Assembly (NCBI RefSeq): GCF_905220415.1
Contig: NC_059538.1
Location: 8,556,001-8,620,000, forward strand
From: Colias croceus
Taxonomy: Eukaryota > Arthropoda > Insecta > Lepidoptera > Pieridae
Length of the DNA stretch: 64,000 bases
Reading direction: 5' to 3'
The translations under genes were made by a program, and so were the position numbers. The notes under the pieces were generated by a model that made no database searches, was not told where the DNA came from, and was given only the letters and a program-made list of their open reading frames with translations. This document shows, piece by piece, positions 12,401-22,642 of this stretch. Every line of letters begins with the position of its first letter. Position 1 is the stretch's first letter.

Positions 12401-13744
12401 AGTTATTTGGAATCAATCGTTATTTATATTTTGATTTGTGACGTATTTAAGCACGCGAAATTAAGCTCTGTTCTCATAAGAAGATGATTTTATTTTATTA
12501 ATGTAAACTGCATTGCATAAATTTCTAAAAAACAACGTTCATTCTCGTATACCAGTTTATAATTTGAACCATATGACGTCCACACAGCGTACGCGTAGCC
12601 AAAAAGTAAAAAACATTCAATTCAAATTTAAATAAAACCCATTTTGCATACAGGAAAAATAAATACGGCTTATGATTATATATTTGAAATTGATTTATGG
12701 TTTATATTGAACATAATATAATTTTATTCTTGAATCAGAATATGCAAATGGAGCCGCGTAATATGTAGATTTCAGTTTGTACGATAACGGTGAAAAACCT
12801 GTGATTACATCATAATGATATGAAACAAGTTGAGATAAAATGACATAAAAATTCGAATACTCTATAAAACTTTATCCTGGTATCGTGTAACAGTGGGGTT
12901 TTTACTTAAAGCTTCAACAAACTCATCTTAATAATAAATTATCAGTCTCACCAAACGCGAACAGAAGGAAATAGGTATGGAAATTGAATAACTACCAACT
13001 AAAATGGGCTTCATGGATTTCAAATTTTGCATGAATATTACTAATAGGTCGCGTCAAGATGGGCTGACCCGTAAGTAAGATTGGAGGCTATATAATGATA
13101 TTATAAGTGAAAAGTATAAGTTACAACGTGTCGGGAGCGACACGTTGAAATGTGGACTACCTATGTGTAGCCAGAATTGTCTTCAGTTGTCTCTTTTTTG
13201 CATTCAAGATAACTGAATCACGCTATCTTATTTTGACTTACAATCTTGTGTGCGTTAGTGTGCCTTTTTTGAAAATCGAATGTTGTTTGTGAACCTTTAT
13301 AAGTACCTTATAATATCATTTCACAGGTTACTGTTTTGATCATTTTTTTTTTGTTAATTGTATTAATATTCGTGATGTAAGCGTTTTTCTTTTTTTTATA
13401 TTATGGCAAGGCCAACGAGCAGGCGCAATGCCCGATGTTAAAGTGTGGCGCGAATAGACGTGCATAACATAAGTTATAGGTATTTCTATTAGCATAGAGG
13501 GGAATGGTATGGGATAGTAATGAAGATGGGTGGAGTTATCCGTGAATTAAGAGATGGCGTGGTTTTGGCCTACTAACAAATATGATTTTTTCTTAAAAAT
13601 TTACTTAGTATTTCCATTGCACGCAGGCTGTTCCACAAAGCCACGTTCGGCGCATTAGCGCTTGGCGGCGCGTTACTACCAATCGCGCACTATTCCACGC
13701 TCCTCTCGCGCGACACGCGCCGCGCGCGGTACGAGGACCGCTGA
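9412..13744 (+). CDS. TMEM43: TMEM43 (LUMA) nuclear envelope/ER membrane protein
   Basis: Seven coding exons: 9412-9516, 9614-9840, 10053-10246, 10773-10948, 11538-11766, 12102-12207, 13627-13744 (TGA). All phases agree; the product is 384 residues against about 400 in vertebrates. A non-coding 5' exon probably ends at 9290 (AAG/GTAGGT). Diagnostic family segments are KIVHIVGPLR, VQAVKLRKRVQMYQWIEET, GHHNPTSMPL, GFYYHGNSPLEHEIGDLRIH and FSYAGRE. There is one N-terminal membrane span (about residues 18-34) and three hydrophobic spans near the C-terminus, with the large soluble domain between them, matching TMEM43 topology. The protein sits in the inner nuclear membrane/ER and organises nuclear envelope complexes. 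An AATAAA follows at 13852. Identification is firm. Confidence 0.93.
11105..11274 (-). repeat. 170-base conserved repeat ending in a T-run (copy 1)
   Basis: Read on the minus strand it begins AAGCTATTGCATAGCTTCTA, contains GACCGAATCGAGAAATTCCG and a CG-rich centre, and ends GCACGTCGTTTTTTT. A second copy, nearly identical, lies at 21776-21943 (+). The start and a point about 35 bases from the end are partly inverted (CTATTGCATAGC against GCATGCAATAGC). There is no ORF worth keeping. The terminal T-runs would fit a Pol III transcript, but I see no tRNA-like promoter. Family unknown to me. Confidence 0.6.
11947..11985. other. Perfect 17-base-arm hairpin in TMEM43 intron 5
   Basis: Arms 11947-11963 (AAGCGTGCTGGACACCC) and 11969-11985 are exact inverse complements around a 5-base loop GTAGA. 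It is too short for a typical miRNA precursor and could be the remnant of a small palindromic element. Confidence 0.7.
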
Positions 13745-13851
13745 CGCATGCGCACTGCGATACCGCACCTCGTCGAAATGTGCGTTATGGCGCTCACGTA
13801 CGCATTCGTTGCGTACCAATTTGTTGAACGATGAATGTGTATTTGTGTACA

Positions 13852-13857
13852 AATAAA
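13852..13857 (+). terminator. Probable polyadenylation signal of TMEM43
   Basis: AATAAA 108 bases after the TGA, followed by a GT-rich stretch (ATGTATGTTCCGTTCTGTC). Confidence 0.6.
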
Positions 13858-13862
13858 TCACA

Positions 13863-14729
13863 TTGAATGTATGTTCCGTTCTGTCATTATATATGTGTAT
13901 GGAGGGGAGTAATTGTGTTCCGTTCTGTCTGTGTACAGAGTAGTTATGTGTTTTGTCACTAAAAATTAAATAAATAACATTAAATGTATGTTCTGTTCTG
14001 TTATTATAAATGTGTATAGAGGGGAGTAATGCTGATGTAAGCTGTGTTGTGTATCTTTTTAAAGATTCGGTCGGTGGAAGAATAAAGTGATAGGTTTAAA
14101 GGACTCAAAAAGTAATGTTAAGCTCTTGAACTGTATCCTGTGCTACTTATGTATTAAGTGGTCGATATTTGTAACTTAATGTTTTAAGACATTGCTACTA
14201 GAATTTTGAGGTATTTTAAATATTATAAATACATAAGTAAAATTGCTAAAATGTAAAGTGTTTTAGTCTGGTCCTTGTTATTTTTCAATGTTTTTGTTGT
14301 TATTTATTTTCAAGATGAAAGAAGAAAAAATAATTATTTTATATTTATTAACACGCAGTGTGTCATGCGTTTGTGACTGGTTGTGCTTAAATTCGGTTTT
14401 CAGGTAGATCAATAGCCTCGAATAATGTAAAAGTCCATATAAATATTGTGTACCTACTTAATATAATTATAAATAAGTACGTATTATTTGACGGGTGGGT
14501 GACATATTACATATCATTTCATCTTCATTGATACTATTGCCTTTGGTATTTTTATACTGCTAAATGCTAATACCTGTGTACAAACTACAATTTTGTATTG
14601 CATTGTGTAATTAAGCTATAAACTTATTCACTACCTAACTACTTTCTATGAATGTAGTTACATATTTATAATTCTCATAAAATAGTTAGAAGTATTACGT
14701 GGTATTACTCTATGTATAATGACCACAAC
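13863..14729. other. Non-coding spacer after TMEM43
   Basis: AT-rich. The segments around 13852-13920 and 13966-14040 share the pattern ATAAAT...GTATGTTC.GTTCTGT.ATTAT...GTGTAT.GAGGGGAGTAAT, so they are a short imperfect duplication of about 75-115 bases. Nothing else is recognised. Confidence 0.5.
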
Positions 14730-14868
14730 GGCTGTACCGAGCCTCAGGTATGTGCGCGGCGAGGCGGGGGAGAGTACCGACCGTTCCGTTTCTTTCTTAC
14801 TTCTAATTCGTGCTCTTTCTTACCCGGTCCCCGCCTCACCGCACATACCTAGGAACGCGGTACAGCTG
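14730..14868. repeat. Small imperfect foldback element
   Basis: GGCTGTACCGAGCCTCAGGT at the left is inversely repeated, with mismatches, at the right (CCTAGGAACGCGGTACAGCTG region), and both arms continue into a GAGGCGGGG/CCCCGCCTC stem. The high GC content contrasts with its surroundings. Probably a small palindromic MITE; no ORF. Confidence 0.5.
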
Positions 14869-15179
14869 CAGCGGTTGCGTACAAATTTATTTTCAGAATT
14901 TGTAACACTGACCATAATATTTATAATTAAAGTGATGTTTGTTATGAAAGGATGCCTCAGATATGTGGATCTTTGCGTAAATGAGATTTTGATATAAGAA
15001 TTAAGAATACTGTATACAATTTTCCGATGCATTTAAATAAAATATCTTGAATGAATGAATTATTTCTTTTATTTTTTAACCTTACAATTACGAATACAAT
15101 CACACTAATAATTCTACTAAGTAATTGAACTCTCTAATACCTATTATATATAATTATGAGGTTGCAATCCATACTTCCA

Positions 15180-15407
15180 TCCATACTAATATTATAAATG
15201 CGAAAGTAACTCTGTCTGTGTGTCTGTTACTCAATCACGCCTTAACTACTGAACCAATTTGAATGAAATTTGGTATAGAGATATTTTGATACCCGAGAAA
15301 GGACATAGGATAGGTTTTATCCCGGGAAATCATTCAAATCCCACGGGAACGGGAACTATGAGGATTTTTCTTTGACTGCGCGGGCGATGCCGCGGGTGGA
15401 AAGCTAG
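15180..15407 (+). mobile_element. Non-autonomous Helitron
   Basis: Starts TCCATACTAATATTATAAAT after an A and ends GGTGGAAAGCTAG before a T, with the hairpin GCGGGCGATGCCGCGG just upstream of CTAG. These are the TC...CTAG ends, terminal hairpin and A/T insertion site of Helitrons. Sister copies are at 23106-23359, 59606-59818 and 63750-64000. Confidence 0.85.
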
Positions 15408-15557
15408 TACCTCATAATATTACTACCACTAGATAAGTAAATAAAACTAAAAACCTTATAAAAATGCAATATTTCTTATTATATTATATCAAAATAATAT
15501 TAAATGCATTTTCATTCAAAGTCATTCAAATTATGAAATAGTACCTATAGTATATTT

Positions 15558-15620
15558 AACCGACTTCAAAAAAAGGAGGAGGTTATCAATTCGGCCGGTA
15601 GGTATATTTTTTTCCTTAAT
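15558..15620 (+). repeat. 5' fragment of the TTTAACCGACTTCAAA element
   Basis: Matches the left end of the fuller copies at 20936-21209 and 24756-25029 (AACCGACTTCAAAAAAAGGA and the following GGAGGTTATCAATTCGGCC), then diverges. Confidence 0.7.
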
Positions 15621-15690
15621 TTTCCCTAAATATAACTGTACTTTTTATATGTTCTATGAATCATATCCTTATTATTTGTTTTTAAATGCG

Positions 15691-15696
15691 TTTATT
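15691..15696 (-). terminator. Probable polyadenylation signal of protease gene A
   Basis: AATAAA on the minus strand about 100 bases downstream of the stop at 15795-15797. Confidence 0.5.
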
Positions 15697-15794
15697 TTAA
15701 TTAAAACATCATGTTTGAGTCGCACTTCTGTTTACATCAATGGTATAGTCTTATGCTTTTCGAATGTCATTAAACCATACAAAAATGGAGCTGT

Positions 15795-18700
15795 TTAAAA
15801 ACCGCTAGAGAACCAATCTTTGGGTAAATCTATGTCTTCGATGTCCACATCCTCTCCGAAAGTATTGCTAAATGTGTTTGTGAAACTTTCTTTAAAGTTG
15901 TTGAAGTTATTCCTGACTTTGTTTGAGTTTTTGCGGTATATTGGCCGACCTGGGTACGATACTACATTCAGATCTTTGTAGTTATCCTGAAATTAGAAGA
16001 GTAATTGATAAGATATTGTTTATGGAAAGAAGACGCTTATTCAATGATCGCTCCAATATCAGACTATATTTGTACCTTTTGAAGTAGCTATGGTTTGTTT
16101 TGTATTACTGTAGGGATGGTGTGAATGAGAATTTACTGAATATTTTTGCCATGCAATTCAATTCCTACTAACATTAGGCACTATTTATTAAAGTTTGGGA
16201 ATATAGTGTGTTTCGTAAAATTTGGTATTATTTAAGTGTTGCTCTAGTATATCAATGAAAAGGTTACCCTAATGCCTTGTATGTCGTCTTCATGCAGTGA
16301 AAATATTTTGATTCCAAGGTCATAAATAGGGTACATCATAGCTCCGGTTACGTCGGTGTGTCCCATACCAATAACGTGGCCTATTTCGTGGGAGACTGTC
16401 TGAAAATATAAAAAAAAATCATATAAAATTTATTAGGTATCTTTTTATGGGTGAGTGTGTATCGATCTAAAAAAATATAATAGCCACTTGATTTGTGTAA
16501 TTTAGAAACGTATATATCTTAACATCATTCAACTTTAATCATACATCAAGATCCAGTCTTAATGCCCCTGCCACACTGCTACTCGCGCTGCTCATCGCTC
16601 TGCTCATCGCGCTGCCGTTGGCCGCGACATTGCCCTCTCTGCCCACACACTGCTCTAGTCTCTACTCGCGCGATTAATCGCGACGAGGACGGCGATCGCG
16701 CGATTATGTGGCCAGTCACTCGTACTCGTATTGCCGGTCCTTTGACTCGCGCGCAAAAACCGACAAAATTGGGAGCTGTGAGCAGGACGATGAGCACTAC
16801 GAGTGGCATGACGAGTAACGTGGCCACACTATGTCTCTGCCTACTTTCCTCGTTACTTCCCATACCACTCGTCGAGTGTGTGGCCGGCGTAATTAAGGCT
16901 CAGAAAATACTGGGCATCCCATTGATTCATCAAACAAAAATATGTATATGTTTGTAACCCATATTTTTTAGTCTAGAAATAAAGTTGCTGAAAATGAAAG
17001 TTAGAAAATGTATGTGAAGATTCTACCAGCTCACATAACAAGAACTGAATAATATATTAAGTATTATGATTAATAAAAAAAAAAAATAGATGACGTCACA
17101 AAAACCGGTGACGCAAGGGTTAATTAAAAATTGTTACGTACAAACTAATACAAACTGGTTTGAGTTTCATGGATTTTGGCTTAGATTGAGTTTTGATTTT
17201 CTATAATTATTATTATTAATTGAAGTGTAAGTTTAAAAGATATGTGAATTGTAATTTCATAATTAAATTTAGCTACTAAGGTATTTTTCGCATTAAAATT
17301 GTTAATTATAAGTTTGTTGTACAACACCAACACAGCTTTTAATTTAACAGCTTTTTATTTTATTAATAATGTTTATTATTAGTTAACTTCTTAAATAAAT
17401 TTTTTATTTCTTTGTTAAAGATTGTTGTTTCTCATCATGTTCAGAGTATACCGACCGCAACGTTCCTATTAATATAAAATATGATTAACAGGAAAATACA
17501 ACACATAAATTAATTACCTAATACATAGCTATTTCTCAAATGTCAATTCTACTATTCAATTAATTTTACCAAGATGAAGGATGGGTTTTTTGAACTTTTC
17601 TTACGTCTCAGTATGAAATACCAAAAGGAATTCCCACAAAGAAATACCTAAATCTAAGTACTTAATCTAAAAATATCTACAGCAGCTTGCAACTTTCAGC
17701 AGTCTGTAGATAGGTACTACCTACCTACCTAATTATTGTGAAAAATGAGACGCCAACGCTAAAGTTTGTTAATGTTTTGATAGAGTATCAAGATTCTTGG
17801 TAATTTGGATACAGTTTAGAAGAACCTACACATTCGGATTCGTCAACAGATCGCAAGCCCAATAAATATTATTTAATAAAACCACTTAAACATACTTGGA
17901 AAAGATTAGGTTCTCCTCTAGTGAAATCCTGTGTCCATGGTATGTCGTCATTTAATGTTATAACGCTGGCTTGATGTTTTGTTTTCTGTAAAATAAACAT
18001 CAGAATTAGTCTTCAATAAAAAAATCGAATTTAGTGATATGTATTTATTTTATAATTTATATCTATGTACCGTGTTTCCGAACGCAATTCTATTGTCAGG
18101 CTTTGCGGGTAAATTACCAAATCTGAAATAAAGTTTATTTATTAGTTACTTTAACATAAAACAGTTTATTTGTATTTTGAACTAGTGGTGGAGCTTAAAA
18201 TGTTAGCGCTGGCGCTTGAAATAACGGAAATAAACGTGGTTTTAATTTCGATTGATTGAAGAAAGATCTCTCCTTTTCGTTAGGTAACTACTCTCGTAAC
18301 ATGCAAATATGTGCACATGTTGATTTTAAATATACATATTTATTTTCTGAATTCTTTTAATTACTCTTCATAAAATTGTTTAAAATACATCCATATTAAT
18401 GATGGTCAGGTTCGATATTATTTTTTCTGATTGCAAAAATTCGTTACCTAATTTCTATGTCGGTGCGCCCTGAGTCTTTCTTCGTGAAAGTGATTCCACT
18501 TGGTTCAGACCAGACGGAGAATCCTAAGAATATTAACGAATCCACCTCTTGCTTGCTCATTGTGGACGAGTATTGGGTGATCTTGTATGTGATGTGCTTC
18601 TTGGGCCAATGTCCTATAAGAGAAGGTGTTATAAATCAATAACGCATCAAAGTACCTAATACTATTGCAACATTTGTCATTGCTTCTTCAATTCAACATA

Positions 18701-20514
18701 TCGTAGCGTTTGCCTCTCTGCCCCGTTTATCGAGGAAGGTTATTTATTATCAATTAGATAACCTTCCCCGATAAACGGAGCAGATTCAGAATAAAAAAAG
18801 GTCAATCGAAATAGTAGTTCCAGAGATTAGTCCGTTCAACCAAACAAACTTTTAAGCTTTATAATATTAGTACAGATATGGTAGCCAATTAGCCATATGA
18901 AATGGGAGTAAATTTTAAACAGAAATAAGTTAACAACTCACCATTCGTTGTATACCTCTTCGAGCGGCGTCTACCCCTCAAGATATCCTTGCCTTCACAT
19001 CTACTCAGAGACATCAAATATTTGGTTGAGCTATCTAGCATTCCTAAAACGGATAGAATTGAATAAAATCTCACTCTATTCTCAAGTCTCAACCGACTTA
19101 AAGGAGGTTCTCAATCCGACTGTATTTTTTGGGTTTGTTACCTCAGATTTTTCGACTGGGTAAAGGAGGAGGATTATTTTTTTTATCTCAAAGCTAGTGC
19201 CTCCCGGTTGGTGCCACAAACATTTTGAGGCCATGACCATAAGAAGGCGGTTTAGCTTATAACTTATTTTTCAATAACTAATTGTAATTTCATAACCTTT
19301 TCAATAACAGTTGTCACACAATTTTACCTGTTGCTGAAGTTTTTGCGTAATTTTGAAAAGATCGGAGGGAATTCGCGAAGGTAGAATCGTCAACGTTGCA
19401 GTGTCCATTACTGCAACTCAAACTTTTTCTACTCAGGTAACCGAAGTCTACCAAGTATCGCTGTGATATAAAGGAATATTATTTTAATAATTATACCGCT
19501 TATTGGGCATACCAAGATTCTTGGGCATACCTAAAAAAGTACTATATAACACAAGATACATTGGTGCCCAAATTAGCCTTTATCTTGTGGACCAACAATA
19601 TTATTAAACTTTACATTATTTATTCTTTTGAAACCTGTACAATCCGTGGTAATTAACTACTTAAATAACTAATTAGTGACTTTATGAGTTCTATATGAAC
19701 TTATTAGGTATATGATAAACAAACAATATGTGACAGAATATATTGCATGGATCATTTCGGCCGGTTGCAGACCGACCATACGCACGCGTAACTTTGCTAC
19801 GCACTGCATACGAGGTCCGTCGGTCAAGCGCGTCCGCATGCGTAGCGTCGGTCGACTGACGCACTATGGAAACAATTTTTTTCCATTTGTTTCAAAAAAA
19901 TGAACGTGTTCAGTGCTGTACCGACCGGTGCACTACGTGCATGCGTGTATCGTCGTTGTGAACATGAACATCGATACCAGGTCTAGTCAGTTTACTGGTA
20001 CGCAGAGCACTGAATGATACAAAGTACAAACTGATACGCATTGACGGTCGGTCAATGCGTATCGTCAGGACCGACGGTACGCACTGATACGTCGGTGAAG
20101 CTCTGCAACCGGCCTAAAGCTTATAAATGAAAACTTTAAAAAAAATATATACTTACTTAAAAAATTGCAACTTTAGCTTTTTGCCATTTCATATTAGTAT
20201 TGACTGTACTGGGACTCGGTTGTAGGTATAATTTTTGTTATTGTTCTACAGTTGAATCATGAATGTTCCAGACAAGAAAATGCTGTTAAAACTCAATTAT
20301 TTGTAGGTATGCGTCAAGTCAGTGGCTCGTCTTCTCGTATAATATTGCAGTACATGTTAGAAAAAGAAGGTCGATCTCGACCAACAGACGATCCCAGTTA
20401 ATAAATTAACATAAATGTATGACTCACCGCATATTGTTTATCATTCGATGAAATATATAAACTATGACTGAATTCACATAAAACACCTAATACTGTCACT
20501 AGTAATAACCTCAT
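15795..20514 (-). CDS. Secreted matrixin-type metalloprotease A (no hemopexin domain)
   Basis: Eight exons: 20514-20428, 19460-19328, 19043-18942, 18613-18448, 18122-18071, 17985-17896, 16399-16268, 15986-15795 (TAA); 317 residues with consistent phases. Order of parts: signal peptide (residues 1-18, MRLLLVTVLGVLC), prodomain with YLVDFGYLSR, a cysteine-switch-like MSLSRCEGKD (Cys 89; the usual PRCGVPD is not conserved), furin site RRRSKR (98-103), catalytic domain starting HWPKKHITYKI, zinc site HEIGHVIGMGH (214-224, catalytic Glu 215), Met-turn AMMYP and closing helix HEDDIQGIR. A basic/acidic tail follows in place of a hemopexin domain. The loop that normally carries structural zinc and calcium ligands is shortened and its His ligands are absent. 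It should be an extracellular protease processed by furin. Protease B (22643-37098) is its tandem paralogue on the same strand. Confidence 0.88.
16563..16892. mobile_element. TTAA-flanked MITE (piggyBac-type) in protease A intron 7
   Basis: A 330-base GC-rich block is flanked by TTAA at 16559-16562 and 16893-16896. The ends are loosely inverted (GCCCCTGCCACAC at left; GTGTGTGGCCGGCG at right). A TTAA duplication suggests mobilisation by a piggyBac-type transposase. The long frames in it on both strands are artefacts of GC content. Confidence 0.5.
18716..18876 (-). mobile_element. Helitron-like fragment in protease A intron 3
   Basis: On the minus strand it starts TCTGTACTAATATTATAAAG after an A, like the element at 23904-24083. 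It runs into a 26-base inverted repeat (TGCCCCGTTTATCGAGGAAG and its complement, 18727-18783). The 3' CTAG end is missing. Confidence 0.5.
19759..20114. mobile_element. MITE with GGCCGGTTGCAGA termini in protease A intron 1
   Basis: GGCCGGTTGCAGA at 19759-19771 is inverted at 20102-20114 (TCTGCAACCGGCC, allowing for one junction base). The interior is built from repeated, partly inverted pieces such as TGATACGCATTGACGGTC and GGTACGCA. There is no coding capacity. No clear target duplication was found, so superfamily is not assigned. Confidence 0.65.
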
Positions 20515-20935
20515 GTTTGACTTCAAGTGGTCTGTACTTAACTAGGTATTATACAAAGCTGCAGTCTTATTTATGTAAACAGAAAGAAGCCAAAGACGCG
20601 TATTTACTTTATTTTTCCTCCTACAAAACAAGTTTGTAAATAACAGATTCCCTGTTTATGACGAATCCAATTTGTTTGGCCCAGAACACCACTGTTATAT
20701 CATATCAACTAAATAACAAGGATAATTTGAAATATTTGCGTATAGTTTGTACCTATTAACAACTCACAAATGTGAATAATAAATTAAAGTAAAATAAACA
20801 GAAAAACTCATTAGGCTCAGGAACATAACACAGAGAGGGACTAGTTCCACAGGTCATCAGGTACCACTACACTGGGCCAGTTTACAAAGCTTGATGTGAA
20901 AAAAAAATTAGGAAAAGAGTGCATTGGCGCCCTGA

Positions 20936-21209
20936 TTTTTAACCGACTTCAAAAAAAAGGAGGAGGTTATCAATTCGGCCGGTATTTTTTTTTTTTTTTT
21001 ATGTATGTACACCGATTACTCCGAGGTTTCTGAACCGATTTACGTGATTCTTTTTTTGTTCGATGCGGGATGGTGTCGAATTGGTCCCATAAAAATTTTA
21101 TCTGGATAGGCCCAGTAGTTTTTATTTTATGAGCATTTTTGTCTGTAGGTATTTGTAAATTTTGCAAGTGCAAGTTTGAAGTCGGTTGTTTTTAACGCAG
21201 TTATCACTT
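20936..21209 (+). mobile_element. TTTAACCGACTTCAAA element, full copy 1
   Basis: Left end TTTTTAACCGACTTCAAAA is inverted near the right end (TTTGAAGTCGGTTGTTTTTAA), followed by a shared tail CGCAGTTATCACTTGT. Copy 2 at 24756-25029 is almost identical, so amplification was recent. No ORF. Confidence 0.75.
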
Positions 21210-21775
21210 GTTGTAGTCCTTACGACACGATCTTTATTAGAGATAGATTAGAAATTATAAAATCAAATAAAAACGGTTGTATTCATGTAGGTAGTTGTAG
21301 TTTGTTGATGTTCCATGTATCCGGACAAAGCGGTTTGATTCTACGTATACATTCTTTATACGAACCGTAAGGAACTGCAAGATGCTTCCAGAATCCGTGT
21401 TCTCCGACGAGTACTATCTGGGGGAACTACTAACATAAGTAAATAGGTACCTTCTTAGGAGGGATAGGTACATTCTTCAAACGTCACTACGATTGTTGTT
21501 ACAGCTGTTAGACAGTTAGAATGATATTGAATCACTTCGGATAACCTTATTATTTGTAAGAATAACGTATGTTTTACTTACAGATAATAAGAATAAGAAT
21601 ACTTACCTACAAATAAAATAAGTTTTCAAATGAGACCATGTTAAAGTTTCAAATACATATACTTAATATAGTTTTACCTAAGTTCATATTTAAAGCATGA
21701 AATACAAAGTAAAAAGGTTCAAAGAAAATCTTGAAGGCATCAGTTAGATTTTCCATGACCATGATTTTTGATTTT

Positions 21776-21943
21776 AAGCTATTGTATAGCTTCTATCGCG
21801 GGCCTTGAGCGCGGGGACCGAATCAAGAAATTCCGTAACGAAAAACCCTCACGCTCCCCACTCCGACGGGCGGAGGTGTGGCTTGAAGGCATAGCATGCA
21901 ATAGCTTTACCGCGGCAGTCCCCGAGTGCCACACGTCTTTTTT
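21776..21943 (+). repeat. 170-base conserved repeat ending in a T-run (copy 2)
   Basis: Plus-strand partner of the copy at 11105-11274: begins AAGCTATTGTATAGCTTCTA and ends CACACGTCTTTTTT. It is joined directly to a second repeat starting TAGGGTTCCGTACC. Confidence 0.65.
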
Positions 21944-22398
21944 AGGGTTCCGTACCTCAAAAGGAAAAAACGGAACCCTTATAGGATCACTTTGTTGTCC
22001 GTCTGTCCGTCCGTCCGTCCGTCTGTCAAGACCCTTTTTCTCAGGAACGCGTGGAGGTATGAAGCTGAAATTTATATCAATTACTCAGGTCTACTGTCCC
22101 TTGAAGCTGTGAAAAAATCAAACTTCTAAACCAACGCAATCAAAAGATACAGCCGTTTATGCCGCAAATTTCCGACTCTTGCAAGGGAATCAAAACCTGC
22201 AGGGTGCTTCCCGTGAACTCAGAATCTTGAAATTTGGTACGAAGCAACGTCTTATAGCATAGATAAAGGAAAAATTACGAAAACCATAAATTTTTAGTTA
22301 CATCACGTCATAATATTTTTTTTTTAATTGTAAACCTTGCAGGTTTGTACGGAACCCTCGGTGCGCGAGTCCGACTTGCACTTGGCCGGTTTTTTTTA
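21944..22398 (+). repeat. Lepidopteran AGGGTTCCGTACC...CTTGGCCGGTTTTTT repeat
   Basis: Begins AGGGTTCCGTACCTCAAAAG, carries a GTCC/GTCT microsatellite near 22000-22028, and ends GACTTGCACTTGGCCGGTTT. CGGAACCC occurs near both ends (GGGTTCCG at left; TACGGAACCCTCGG at right), giving weak inverted ends. Short pieces of the same family appear near 24580 and 51413. Lies between the two protease genes. Confidence 0.7.
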
Positions 22399-22642
22399 TT
22401 TATGTAGGTAATCTGCACATTTCCAAATTGTATTAATAATTAAGGTTAAAAGGTTTATACTCAAAGTCAAAACAATTCTTAGCTTTCAGTAGATTTAGAA
22501 ATATTTTCCATTCAGTTTTATAATATCTTAAAAGGTAAATTAAAATACAACACTCTGCCAGATGGTTTATTATAATTATATGTAATATGTAATGATTATG
22601 AGAAAAAATAACTTGTTTGTTATAGAATATAACTTTAAAAGT

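Noticed and set aside
16562..16957. 131-codon and 94-codon frames on both strands
   Set aside because: They fall within a GC-rich TTAA-flanked MITE in an intron and resemble no protein.
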